Shown: piece by piece, positions 47,542 to 56,334 of the stretch
Numbering within the stretch: the stretch's first letter is position 1
Layout of the letters: every line of letters starts with the position of its first letter
Source: Marinobacter persicus
GTDB lineage: Bacteria; Pseudomonadota; Gammaproteobacteria; Pseudomonadales; Oleiphilaceae
Assembly: GCF_900114155.1 (NCBI RefSeq)
Contig: NZ_FOSC01000010.1
Span: forward strand, 1-64,000
Direction of reading: 5' to 3'
DNA: 64,000 nt
Made by a program: the position numbers and the translations under genes
Notes under the pieces: model-generated
What the model saw: only the letters and a program-made list of their open reading frames with translations
Database searches by the model: none
Told to the model about the DNA's origin: nothing

Positions 47542-48708
47542 TCAGTTGGCCGGGCGCCAGACTTTCACGCTGCCAAACCAGGGGTAGTCTTTCAGTGCGT
47601 CCTGGGCCGTTTGCGCGGATAGCCCGGAAGGCGCGCCGGATTCATCAAGAAAGATCTCCAGGTGGATCCGGTTTTTCAGATAATGCAGGCGCAGGCGACT
47701 GTTGAGCGGGTAGTCGCCGATGGCGTTGGCCAGTAGCTGACGAATTTCCTCCCGGCCGGGCAGATGTGGCTCGGTTACATGCGGATTGACCTCGTCGTTT
47801 TCCGCGTCAATGTGGAAGTTGATGTCGCGGATGTTATCCAGCGCATCCCGCATGCTGGCCACCACCTTTGTGCCTATCTGGTGGCCTTCCGACACGCTGA
47901 TTTCAGGGCGCACCACCAGGTGAACATCCAGGAGTATGTCACTGCCCATGCGCCGGCTGCGCAACTCATGCACGTTACGGACGCCATCGGTGTCCCGCGC
48001 GATGGATTTCAGGGTTTCGGTGTCTTCTTCTGAGAGCCCGGTGTCCACCAACTCCTTGACGCTGTCCCAGGTGAATTTCCAGCCAATGTGAATGATGATG
48101 CCGGCAATGATCACCGCAGCAAGCGTATCCAGCCAGACAAAGCCGAGCATGGCCCCGGCGGCGGCAACCAGAACAACAATGGAAGAAAAGGCATCGGTAC
48201 GGCTGTGCCAGGCATTGGCGACAATCAGATCAGAGCGTATACGCAGGCCGATGTGGCGGGTGTAACGGTAGATCCACTCCTTGCTGGCGATGGAAACACC
48301 GGCCGCCACCAGAACCGGCCAGCCCGGCATGGGAGGGGTTTCACCGGTGATCAGCCCCTGCAGGTTTTCCCAGCCCAGCGCAGCACCGACAGCAATGAGG
48401 AACGAACCCAGAATCATCGTGCCCAGGGTTTCGATGCGCTGGTGGCCATAGGGGTGGTCGGAGTCCGGCCCACGGCGAGACAGGCGCATGGTGCCAAGAA
48501 CCACGAAATCGGATGCCACGTCGCTGAACGAATGGATACCGTCCACCACCAGGGCCTGGGAATGAAAGAGGGTGCCGCCAACAACCTTTATGACGCCCAG
48601 CACGGCATCCAGAACCATGCCGATGATGGTGACTTTCGAGGCGGCGTGTTTTTCCTCTCTGAGGTCGGCCTCGCGATGATCGCGGGAATGACTCGGGGAT
48701 TCTGTCAT
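47542..48708 (-). CDS. Cation diffusion facilitator family transporter
   Basis: A 388-residue zinc/iron/manganese exporter. Six membrane helices carry the metal sites DGIHSFSDVASD (helix 2) and AWHSRTDAFSS (helix 5), followed by a cytoplasmic metallochaperone-like domain (LDVHLVVRPEISVSEGHQIG) and a further C-terminal extension of about 100 residues ending in WFGSVKVWRPAN, longer than in FieF. The metal is not predictable. No partner gene; convergent with the RimK-like gene. Confidence 0.9.
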   Translation of the reverse strand: MTESPSHSRDHREADLREEKHAASKVTIIGMVLDAVLGVIKVVGGTLFHSQALVVDGIHSFSDVASDFVVLGTMRLSRRGPDSDHPYGHQRIETLGTMILGSFLIAVGAALGWENLQGLITGETPPMPGWPVLVAAGVSIASKEWIYRYTRHIGLRIRSDLIVANAWHSRTDAFSSIVVLVAAAGAMLGFVWLDTLAAVIIAGIIIHIGWKFTWDSVKELVDTGLSEEDTETLKSIARDTDGVRNVHELRSRRMGSDILLDVHLVVRPEISVSEGHQIGTKVVASMRDALDNIRDINFHIDAENDEVNPHVTEPHLPGREEIRQLLANAIGDYPLNSRLRLHYLKNRIHLEIFLDESGAPSGLSAQTAQDALKDYPWFGSVKVWRPAN

Positions 48709-49107
48709 GATTCGCTCCGAAAAGATCTGTAAGCGCCAGTATAACGGTTCAGTCGGCCGAAAAAGGAAGATTAATCACTTTCTGCTGCTCGATTTATGCA
48801 CATGATGACGAATCGGTTACCGGCTTACATTTTTCTGTCTTCCGGGTCAAACCTTTATTTGATGTTTGTAAGATGTTGAAAATAAACGGTAATTTAACTG
48901 GTTAAAAAATGATCAATTTGTAGGCCGGCGCGTTTATCAAGGGATCGGAGCGCTTGCCCCGAAATTTTCAACAGACTTATCCACAGATTCCGTGGAAAAG
49001 CATCCGGAGCCCTTTAACCACGGGGTTTTACGGACAAGCAGGGGCCGGGAAGATGCGAAAGCAAACTTCCGGTATACTCCCGCCACCTTCGGTGAGGAGT
49101 TTTTACT
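48709..49107. other. AT-rich intergenic region with a consensus DnaA box
   Basis: This 399-base gap lies between the divergent CDF transporter and pyrD genes. The middle (about 48770-48930) is AT-rich. A perfect DnaA box TTATCCACA sits at 48977-48985. No open frame with a ribosome binding site is seen. It probably holds the promoters of both genes. The box is single, so this is not a replication origin by itself. Confidence 0.6.
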
Positions 49108-50130
49108 ATGTACGGCATGCTTCGAAATCTGCTTTTCCGGTTACCACCCGAGCAGGCTCACGACCTGGCACTTAACAGCCTGGATATTGTGCAGAAGATG
49201 GGGGTATTGAAACCGCTGGTAAGGCAGCCAGAGCCGTGCCCGGTGAATGTGATGGGGCTGCAGTTTCCCAATCCGGTCGGGCTGGCTGCCGGCCTGGACA
49301 AGAATGCCGATCATCTGGATGCGCTGGGTTCACTGGGATTCGGTTTTATCGAGGTGGGCACGGTTACACCGCTGGCACAGCCCGGTAACCCCAAGCCTCG
49401 CATGTTTCGCCTGCCGGAACACCAGGCCATTATCAACCGCATGGGGTTCAATAATGAGGGGCTGGAACATCTGCTGGCCAATGTGATGAACCGGCGGTAC
49501 ACCGGCGTTCTTGGTATAAACGTTGGCAAGAACAAGAACACGCCGAATGATGAGTCGGAACTGGACTACCGCAAGGGTATTGCCGCAGTTTACAGCCACG
49601 CCGATTACATCACCGTGAATGTCTCGTCGCCCAATACCCCGGGGCTGCGTGATCTCCAGTTTGGTGATTCGCTCAAACAGTTGCTGCATGCCATCAAAGA
49701 CGAACAACTCAAGTGCCAGGCGGCTCACGGCAACTACGTGCCTGTGGCGGTGAAGATTGCGCCGGACATGGATGACGAAGGCATCCGGTTTGTCGCCAAT
49801 GCCTTGATGGAAGCGGGCATTGATGGCGTTATCGCCACCAACACCACCATTAGCCGGGATGCGGTCCGTGGTCACCGGCACGAAAGCGAGGCCGGCGGTC
49901 TCAGCGGTGCGCCGGTGCGTAAACCGTCGGTGCGGGTGATTGAGGGGTTGCACGCTGAGTTGGGCGATCGTTTACCGATTATCGGGGTTGGTGGTATTAC
50001 CGACGGAGAGAGTGCGGTGGAAAAAATTCGCGCGGGAGCCAGTCTGGTGCAGGTGTATACCGGTTTCATCTACCGGGGGCCGGCGTTGATTAATGAAGCC
50101 GTGGAAGCGATTCGTCGTGAATGGGCGTGA
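49108..50130 (+). CDS. pyrD: Dihydroorotate dehydrogenase (quinone)
   Basis: A 340-residue class 2 enzyme, bound to the inner membrane by the N-terminal helix pair (MLRNLLFRLPPEQAHDLALN), which oxidises dihydroorotate with FMN and reduces quinone. The catalytic serine is in VNVSSPNTPGLRDLQ; FMN contacts are in NPVGLAAGLDKNAD and GVGGITDGESAVEKI. GGTGAGGAG precedes the ATG. Hairpins at 50143-50180 separate it from the converging rmf. Confidence 0.97.
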   Translation: MYGMLRNLLFRLPPEQAHDLALNSLDIVQKMGVLKPLVRQPEPCPVNVMGLQFPNPVGLAAGLDKNADHLDALGSLGFGFIEVGTVTPLAQPGNPKPRMFRLPEHQAIINRMGFNNEGLEHLLANVMNRRYTGVLGINVGKNKNTPNDESELDYRKGIAAVYSHADYITVNVSSPNTPGLRDLQFGDSLKQLLHAIKDEQLKCQAAHGNYVPVAVKIAPDMDDEGIRFVANALMEAGIDGVIATNTTISRDAVRGHRHESEAGGLSGAPVRKPSVRVIEGLHAELGDRLPIIGVGGITDGESAVEKIRAGASLVQVYTGFIYRGPALINEAVEAIRREWA

Positions 50131-50142
50131 CAGATAAAGGAA

Positions 50143-50182
50143 GGGCCCGCTTAGCGGGCCCGTGCGGGGAATAAACCCCGTA
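50143..50182. terminator. Paired hairpins between pyrD and rmf
   Basis: Two adjacent hairpins, GGGCCCGC/GCGGGCCC (50143-50161) and GCGGGG/CCCCG (about 50164-50180), lie between converging genes. No T run follows either, so termination is weak or assisted; the call is by position and stem strength. Confidence 0.5.
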
Positions 50183-50330
50183 GCGCTTCTTCGCATGGTA
50201 CGGGACGGGTGGCCCCGTTTGGGTTGCTCGGATTGACTACTTTCTTTATTCAGGTTGTCGTTTAAACCGGTTTAAAAACAGATCAGGTTAAACGGGGTAC
50301 CATGTAATCGGTACAGTGCATTTTGTGCCA

Positions 50331-50543
50331 TCAGGTGGCGGTTACGTTGGCCAGTTTGTGAATGCCGGAAACGCCGGTCATTCCCTCCCAATTATCCGTG
50401 CGGCCTTCTCGCCACCCGTTAAGCCATTCCTGGCGAATCTCGGGTTGGTCCAGGGGACAGCTGTCTTTTGCCTTGCCGGATACGCCGGCCAGATAACCCC
50501 GTTTAAATGCACGAGCGTACATATCTCTTTTCTGTCTTTTCAT
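50331..50543 (-). CDS. rmf: Ribosome modulation factor
   Basis: A 70-residue basic protein that dimerises 70S ribosomes in stationary phase. It begins MKRQKRDMYARAFKRGYLAG, with the family's KRQKRD start and GYxAGxxGK pattern, followed by CPLDQPEIRQEWLNGWREGR. GAGGAAC precedes ATG 50543; a longer frame is not needed. It is a little longer at the C-terminus than E. coli RMF. Confidence 0.9.
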   Translation of the reverse strand: MKRQKRDMYARAFKRGYLAGVSGKAKDSCPLDQPEIRQEWLNGWREGRTDNWEGMTGVSGIHKLANVTAT

Positions 50544-50865
50544 GCCGTTCCTCACTGATGGTTTAACAGAACAAGCGTGTACACTTCTGCCAGGGCCAGG
50601 GCAGTGCGGGTGCCTCTCCGGGACAACCCCCTATTGCCAGTAATGGCCAGAGCAGTCAGGATCCTGTTAACGGAAGCAATTCATGCTTCCCGAACGACGC
50701 GTCACTTACAAGGTGGACGAATCCAACGGGGTTGTACACTATTGATTTCATCTATGTGACAGTTTTCTTATCGTTTGATGATATAAACGAAAAGTCGCAG
50801 CCACCGGAATAGTGACGGATTTCCGGATACTTAGCCTCTAGTCCCCGAAATACCAGGAGTTGACT
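50544..50865. other. Control region between rmf and rlmL
   Basis: This 322-base gap between divergent genes holds a hairpin GGAAGC/GCTTCC (50672-50690) and AT-rich DNA at about 50740-50795 with a TATAAA-like element (GATATAAAC) that could serve rlmL. No gene is seen. Confidence 0.45.
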
Positions 50866-53040
50866 TTGTCAAAGCATGTCTTTTTTGTAACCTGCCCGAA
50901 GGGTGTTGAATACCTGCTGGCGGATGAGCTGGCGGACTTTGGGTTGGCGCTGGTTCGCAATGCACCGGCCGGGGCCTGGGTGGAAGGTGAACTGGAAGCC
51001 GGTTACCGTGCCTGTTTGTGGTCACGCCTGGCCAATCGGGTGATTCTGCATGTGGCGGAGGTGCCCGCCGACAGTGCCGAGCAGCTTTATGACGGCGTGG
51101 TTGCGCTGGACTGGCAGGCGCATATCCCCGCGGCTGGCAGTTTCCGGGTGGCATTTCTCGGGCATAACAACGCGATTCGCAATACCCAGTTTGGTGCCCA
51201 GAAGGTCAAGGACGGCATTGTCGACAGTATTCGGGGGGCGGGCGGTGCCCGGCCCAATGTGGCCCCCAAGGGCGCCGATGTCACCGTCTCGGCCCGCCTG
51301 AACCGGGGGCGGCTGTCGCTGGGCATCGATCTCAGTGGCCACAGCCTGCACATGCGCGGCTACCGAACCGACAAGGGCATTGCGCCGCTGAAGGAGAACC
51401 TGGCGGCAGCACTGCTGATGCGCTCGGGCTGGCCCGAAATTGCTTCCAATGGCGGTGACTTTGTCGACCCCATGTGCGGTTCCGGCACCTTGCTGATTGA
51501 AGCGGCCATGATGGCGCTGGATCTGGCGCCGGGGCGCAAAAAGGAGCAATTTGGCTTTGAAAAATGGCCGGGGCACCAGCCGGAATTGTGGCTGTCTCTG
51601 CGCCAGGAAGCCGAGCGCCGCGCCCATGAAGGCAAGCAGGGCCGGGTGCCGGTGTTCGCCGGCTTTGATCAGGATTCGCGAGTCATCGCCACCGCCTGGA
51701 AAAACATTCAGCGGGCGGGCCTGGAGGGCGTGGTGCATGTGGAAGCGCGACCGGTTCAGGACTTCGCCCGGGCGGAATCCTGGGGTGAGCGGGGGCTGGT
51801 ATTGACCAATCCTCCTTATGGAGAGCGGTTGAGCGAGCGCAAAGAGCTGTCAGGCTTGTACCAGAGCCTGGGTGAAGCGGTTTTACGCGAGTTGCCGGGC
51901 TGGCGCATGGGCGTTTTCACCGGCGCGCCGGAGTTCGGCAAGTCCATCGGTTTGCGCAGCTTCAAGCAGTACAAACTGTTTAACGGCAAGTTGCCGGCCC
52001 AGTTGCTGCTGTTTGAAGTCAAACCTGAAAACGCCATGGTCGCCCGCGACCCCGAAGGCACTGGCGAGATACAACCACGCATCGTCAACGCCGAACGCGC
52101 TGACATGCTGCGTAATCGCCTGAAGAAAAACCTGAAAACCGTTGGCCAGTGGGCGAAAAAGCAGGACATTGGCTGTTACCGCCTGTACGACGCCGACATG
52201 CCCGAATACGCCCTGGCCATCGACGTCTACGAGGGGCGGGTGCACGTTCAGGAGTACCAGGCGCCCAAATCGGTGGACGAGCGGGCCGCCCGCGAGCGCC
52301 TGGCCGAAGCGTTGGCGGTGATTCCCGAGGTGCTGGAGGTGGAGCCGGCCAAAATGGTCTGCAAACAACGCCAGCGCCAGAGTGGCACCAGCCAGTACGA
52401 AAAGCGCGAAGCCTCCGGCGAGTATTTCAACGTGCACGAGCACGGCTGTGTACTGAAGGTAAACCTGCGGGATTACCTGGACACCGGCCTGTTCCTGGAC
52501 CACCGCCCGGTGCGCCAGTGGATTCAGAAAAATGCCCAGGGCAAACGTTTCCTGAACCTGTTCTGCTACACCGGCGCGGCCACTGTGCATGCGGCGGTGG
52601 GTGGTGCGAGTCGTTCCCTGAGTCTGGACATGTCCAGGACTTACGTTAACTGGGCACAGGACAATCTGGCACTGAACGGCGCTGATCCAAAAAAACACGT
52701 GGTCGAGCAGGCAGACTGCCTGGCCTGGCTGGCGGATCGCAAGACCGCGAACCAGACCTTCGACCTGATCTTCATGGACCCGCCAACATTCTCCAACTCG
52801 GCGCGCATGAGAGGCATTCTGGACATCCAGAAGGACCATGGCACTTTGATTCGCCAGGCGATGCAGCGCTTATCGAGTGATGGTTTGCTGGTGTTTTCCA
52901 ATAATTTCAGGAAGTTCAAGCTAGATGAGGAGTTGTTGTCGGAGTTCGAGGTGAGGGAGGTGAGTGCCAGTACCATCGACAAGGACTTCCAGCGCAATCC
53001 CAGGATTCATCGGTGTTGGCATGTTCGGCATTTGGCCTGA
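50866..53040 (+). CDS. rlmL: Bifunctional 23S rRNA methyltransferase RlmKL
   Basis: A 724-residue protein that methylates G2445 (N2) and G2069 (N7) of 23S rRNA. A THUMP domain near residues 45-155 is followed by the RlmL-type methyltransferase (DPMCGSGTLLIEAAMMA, then NPPYGERL), and the C-terminal RlmK half has NLFCYTGAATVHAAVGGA and MDPPTFSNS. TTG 50866 is chosen as start because AGGAG is six bases upstream; TTG 50860 overlaps it. No in-frame ATG is suitable. Confidence 0.95.
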   Translation: MSKHVFFVTCPKGVEYLLADELADFGLALVRNAPAGAWVEGELEAGYRACLWSRLANRVILHVAEVPADSAEQLYDGVVALDWQAHIPAAGSFRVAFLGHNNAIRNTQFGAQKVKDGIVDSIRGAGGARPNVAPKGADVTVSARLNRGRLSLGIDLSGHSLHMRGYRTDKGIAPLKENLAAALLMRSGWPEIASNGGDFVDPMCGSGTLLIEAAMMALDLAPGRKKEQFGFEKWPGHQPELWLSLRQEAERRAHEGKQGRVPVFAGFDQDSRVIATAWKNIQRAGLEGVVHVEARPVQDFARAESWGERGLVLTNPPYGERLSERKELSGLYQSLGEAVLRELPGWRMGVFTGAPEFGKSIGLRSFKQYKLFNGKLPAQLLLFEVKPENAMVARDPEGTGEIQPRIVNAERADMLRNRLKKNLKTVGQWAKKQDIGCYRLYDADMPEYALAIDVYEGRVHVQEYQAPKSVDERAARERLAEALAVIPEVLEVEPAKMVCKQRQRQSGTSQYEKREASGEYFNVHEHGCVLKVNLRDYLDTGLFLDHRPVRQWIQKNAQGKRFLNLFCYTGAATVHAAVGGASRSLSLDMSRTYVNWAQDNLALNGADPKKHVVEQADCLAWLADRKTANQTFDLIFMDPPTFSNSARMRGILDIQKDHGTLIRQAMQRLSSDGLLVFSNNFRKFKLDEELLSEFEVREVSASTIDKDFQRNPRIHRCWHVRHLA

Positions 53041-53083
53041 TGAGCGTGGGGGATTACTCCCTAGCTTGATAGGGGTGGGGGAG

Positions 53084-53193
53084 GTTTAGTATCGCCCCCT
53101 TCTTCCTGAAACCGCTACAAGCACGTCCGTGTGCGCTTATTTCAGGCCATCCCTGGCCTTCGAAATTTCAGGAAGAAGGGGCCGATACTAAAC
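53084..53193 (+). repeat. Structured intergenic repeat, copy C (short form)
   Basis: Outer arms 53084-53111 and 53166-53193 form a 28-base inverted repeat with one mismatch. The core reads CCGCTACAAGCACGTCCGTG, then TGCGCTTATTTCAGGCCATC and CCTGGCCTTCGAAATTT, the same short form as copy B but with its own arms. It begins 44 bases after rlmL. Confidence 0.88.
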
Positions 53194-53254
53194 GGTTATA
53201 CGCCGTGCTTTTCTCTATGGGGCTGGGAGCCTAAGGTTTGCACGAGGAGTGGTG

Positions 53255-53430
53255 CAGGATCGCCTTTTCTGGAATTTTGAAGGCCATGGATGGCCTGAAA
53301 TAAGCGCACATGGGTGAGGCCGAGCGTTTATGAAGCGAAGCTTCATGCGACAGCCGAACGACAGCAATCTGTGATTGCTGGCTGGACCCGCTTGCGGGTG
53401 CTCGTAGCGGTTCCAGAAAAGCCCTACCTG
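53255..53430 (-). repeat. Structured intergenic repeat, copy D (long form)
   Basis: Arms 53264-53274 and 53411-53421 match perfectly over 11 bases (CTTTTCTGGAA); outside them the pairing continues with mismatches to 53255 and 53430. The minus-strand core is almost identical to copy A over about 140 bases, including all four inner hairpins, with a few substitutions. The arms again differ from the other copies. Confidence 0.85.
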
Positions 53431-53477
53431 ACCCGCTCCGTATTAGAGGTCTCATCTGACCATGCCCGTAAGCTTGG

Positions 53478-53960
53478 TTAACCCTCGAGATAACCCTCTT
53501 CCCGAGCCAACAAGAGCAGGGCATAAACGCCATTCTCTGGCAGCTGCGGCTCGAGCCCTTCCTCGAACATCAATTGCCGACGCCGGTCCTCCAGGGTTTC
53601 GATGTCCAGATCCTTGATCAACTCGGTCACCGGCGCGATTTCGAACGGCGCTTCCTGCTTGACCGCACTGAACAGAATATCCACCAGGATCTCGTCCGGA
53701 TCCATGCCATCCACAAACACTGTCAGGTCTGGTAAATCCTCGTGCAGCTCGCGCACCACCTCAAGCACCGGCACCCCCTGTTCCTCCAGGTGCAGCAGAT
53801 CCAAATCGCTCAATTCGCCATCTTCGGGCAGCCAGGCATCGTCCGGGGTGATCACCACGGTTTTCATGCGGCCGTCGGCCAGGGACCAGGCGATGGCGGT
53901 GGGAAACAGGGCGTCGTCGGTCTGACAGTATTCGATGTCCAGAAAATGGGGGATCGACAC
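53478..53960 (-). CDS. Hypothetical protein (160 aa), possible RNase H-fold start
   Basis: I do not recognise this family firmly. The N-terminus FLDIEYCQTDDALFPTAIAWS has the D-x-E at the first strand seen in DEDD exonucleases, and similar short proteins are annotated so, but the later catalytic motifs cannot be placed. The C-terminus is helical and acidic. GTG 53960 has GGAG six bases upstream; the frame is open much further left, but that part overlaps the divergent aminopeptidase gene antisense. It is divergent from that gene. Confidence 0.55.
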   Translation of the reverse strand: MSIPHFLDIEYCQTDDALFPTAIAWSLADGRMKTVVITPDDAWLPEDGELSDLDLLHLEEQGVPVLEVVRELHEDLPDLTVFVDGMDPDEILVDILFSAVKQEAPFEIAPVTELIKDLDIETLEDRRRQLMFEEGLEPQLPENGVYALLLLAREEGYLEG

Positions 53961-54065
53961 AGTGGACTCCAGCGTTTTTGAATGTTCAGATAGCGCACCA
54001 AACCGCCATGGGTATCCGGTTTCGTGCGATACTGTGGCCGCTATTATCATGCAATCGGGAAGATC

Positions 54066-55355
54066 ATGGAACACACTGACTTCAATAACGACCTGATCGA
54101 ATTTCTGGACGGTTCGCCCACGCCATGGCATGCGGTGAATACCATGAAAAGCCGGCTGGATGCCGCTGGCTTTCAGCAGCTGGATGAACGTGATAACTGG
54201 TCTCTTGAACAGGGGCAGGGGTATTACGTAATCCGCAATGGGTCCTCCATCATAGCCTTTCGCTCTGGCAAGAAAAGCCCGGTGGAGGCCGGCATTCGCA
54301 TGGTGGGTGCCCACACCGACAGTCCCTGCCTGAAGGTGAAGCCCAACCCGGAAATCCGCCGCAAGGGATTTTTCCAACTGGGCGTGGAGGTCTACGGTGG
54401 GGTGCTGCTCAATCCCTGGTTTGACCGGGACCTGTCGCTGGCCGGTCGTGTCACGGTGCTGGATGAGGAAGGGCAGGTTAAAGATACTCTGGTGAACTTC
54501 AAAAAGCCGGTGGCCATTATTCCCAGCCTGGCCATTCACCTGGACCGGGAAGCCAACAGCAATCGCACGGTGAATGCCCAGACCGATCTGCCGCCGGTGA
54601 TGATGCAGGTGCCGGAAACCGATACCACCTCCTTTGCCGATTTGCTGAAGCAACAGGTTGCCAGTGAGTGCGGATTAACGGCGGAAAAGGTACTCGGTTA
54701 CGAGCTCGGTTTCTACGATGCACAGGGCGCCTCGCTGGTGGGCCTTCGGGAAGAGTTCCTGGCCTCGGCGAGGCTGGACAACCTGCTGAGTTGTTACATC
54801 GGTCTGCAGTCGTTGTTGAAGGCAAGCGGTGACGAGCCCGCGCTGCTGGTGTGCAACGATCATGAAGAGGTGGGCAGTATGTCCGCCGAGGGCGCTCAGG
54901 GGCCGTTCCTGGGGAATGTGCTGGAGCGTTGGTGTGGTGACGATAAGGCGCGGGTGATTGCCCGTTCCATGATGATTTCCGCCGACAACGCCCATGGTAT
55001 TCACCCCAACTATATGGACCGGCACGACGAAAACCACGGCCCCATTCTGAACCAGGGTCCGGTGATCAAGATCAATCACAACCAGCGCTATGCCACCAAC
55101 AGCCGGTCGGCGGCTCTGTATCGTCATATCAGTGACGAGTTGGGTTTGCCCCATCAGTCCGTCGTGGTGCGTAGTGACATGGGATGTGGCAGTACCATTG
55201 GCCCGCTGACGGCCGGTACTCTGGGGGTGACCACCCTGGATATTGGCGTGCCTCAGTTTGCTATGCATTCGATCCGGGAGCTGATTGGCACTCAGGACGG
55301 GTTCACGCTTTACCGGGTTCTGAAAGCCTTCATGGAGAGGCCGGACGTGGCCTGA
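54066..55355 (+). CDS. apeB: M18 family aminopeptidase
   Basis: A 429-residue dinuclear-zinc aminopeptidase that removes N-terminal residues, often acidic, from peptides in the cytoplasm. Metal ligands and catalytic residues lie in [45 protein letters not shown] and the C-terminal MHSIRE. GGGAAGATC precedes ATG 54066; the frame upstream has no similarity. (The symbol is that of the M18 peptidase, not of an aryl polyene gene.). Confidence 0.93.
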   Translation: MEHTDFNNDLIEFLDGSPTPWHAVNTMKSRLDAAGFQQLDERDNWSLEQGQGYYVIRNGSSIIAFRSGKKSPVEAGIRMVGAHTDSPCLKVKPNPEIRRKGFFQLGVEVYGGVLLNPWFDRDLSLAGRVTVLDEEGQVKDTLVNFKKPVAIIPSLAIHLDREANSNRTVNAQTDLPPVMMQVPETDTTSFADLLKQQVASECGLTAEKVLGYELGFYDAQGASLVGLREEFLASARLDNLLSCYIGLQSLLKASGDEPALLVCNDHEEVGSMSAEGAQGPFLGNVLERWCGDDKARVIARSMMISADNAHGIHPNYMDRHDENHGPILNQGPVIKINHNQRYATNSRSAALYRHISDELGLPHQSVVVRSDMGCGSTIGPLTAGTLGVTTLDIGVPQFAMHSIRELIGTQDGFTLYRVLKAFMERPDVA

Positions 55356-55369
55356 AGCTCCCGTGCCGC

Positions 55370-56110
55370 TCAGTGCTCGATAACCCGGTAACGGGTTATC
55401 CTGGGGGCGGCGCTCCGGGCGTTTGCCAGTGGATAGCCCTGGCTTATGTGCAGGGCCGTACTGCCCCTGACCACGACAGCCAGGCTGAACGGGAATCCCG
55501 GCAGTTGTACGTAACTGGCGCAGGGTGTTGCGACGGCCTCGTTTTTTTCGATGGCAACAAATCGGCTGCCGCCGAGTAGCCCGGAGAAGACGGACGTATT
55601 CCGGCTCTTGATCAGGGCTTCTTTCAGGGTCCAGAGTCGGTAAAAGGTGGTGAGTTGGGCTTTGCCAGACTGCGAAGCCAGCTGCCTTGCCTCGTCAGGG
55701 TGAAACCAGTGCGCGGCCAGCTGCGCCAGGTTTGCTCGTGCCCGGTGGTATTCCAGGTCAACCCCGCAGGGACCGGAATTGGAGAGGGCAACGGCAATCC
55801 AGTTCTGGCTGTGGGACAGAGAGTAGTGCCACCCCATTTCCAGGACGTCGCCAACGAGTGGGGGTTGTTCCGCTCTTTCGGTAATTTGCCAATCCCCGGC
55901 GGCCCGCTTGCCAGGCAGAACGGCACTCAGCGCCTCGCGCAATAACACGCGTGATTGCAGGAATTCCCGGTAACGCTGGCCCCGGTAGCGTTCAAGGCGA
56001 ATTCGTTCACTGTCGCCCAGGTACTGCACCGGAAGATGACCCACCTTCTCCGGGGTCTGGCAAAGAAAAAGGCGGGTGGTGGGCCGGTCGGGCTGTTTCA
56101 CCGCGGGCAT
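55370..56110 (-). CDS. Sfp-type 4'-phosphopantetheinyl transferase
   Basis: A 246-residue enzyme that puts the phosphopantetheine arm on carrier proteins. The hallmark motifs are GVDLEYHRARA (Mg2+ aspartate and glutamate) and FYRLWTLKEALIKS (W-x-x-K-E-A). A conserved YSLSHSQNWIAVALS stretch precedes the first. It is divergent from the polyene cluster across a 224-base gap, so it is probably the dedicated activator of the ACP at 57862. The start is uncertain: at ATG 56110 the GAGG is very close, and upstream codons show no clear similarity. Confidence 0.88.
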   Translation of the reverse strand: MPAVKQPDRPTTRLFLCQTPEKVGHLPVQYLGDSERIRLERYRGQRYREFLQSRVLLREALSAVLPGKRAAGDWQITERAEQPPLVGDVLEMGWHYSLSHSQNWIAVALSNSGPCGVDLEYHRARANLAQLAAHWFHPDEARQLASQSGKAQLTTFYRLWTLKEALIKSRNTSVFSGLLGGSRFVAIEKNEAVATPCASYVQLPGFPFSLAVVVRGSTALHISQGYPLANARSAAPRITRYRVIEH

Positions 56111-56175
56111 CCTCGGAATCCGGGAGGGTTGAAGTGGCGAGAACAGGGTAATCAACCGCTGCTTTTCGCACAAAT

Positions 56176-56190
56176 GTAACACATTGTTAC
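56176..56190. promoter_or_regulatory. Palindrome GTAACA-CAT-TGTTAC between PPTase and polyene genes
   Basis: A perfect 6+3+6 dyad about 66 bases upstream of the PPTase start and 145 bases upstream of the chain-length factor. Its place in a divergent promoter region suggests an operator controlling both directions. No known regulator can be named. Confidence 0.4.
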
Positions 56191-56334
56191 CCGAGTGGGT
56201 CGTTTGTTGCGACGGTGTAAATAGCGGGATAGAATCGCGACCGGCGCGCATTGGTTGCCAAAATTTCATAAAATCCTGATTTTCGCGCAAATCACGTTAG
56301 GCGCGTGCAGGTCTTGCACGGAACAACCTTCGGT

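Noticed and set aside
48709..49107. Replication origin
   Set aside because: Only one consensus DnaA box is present, and no dnaA, dnaN, gidA or parAB genes are nearby.
40557..53430. Ordinary MITEs or REP/BIME elements
   Set aside because: MITEs have the same terminal repeats in every copy, and REP units are about 35 bases. Here the terminal arms differ at each locus and the core is longer, so neither label fits as it stands.
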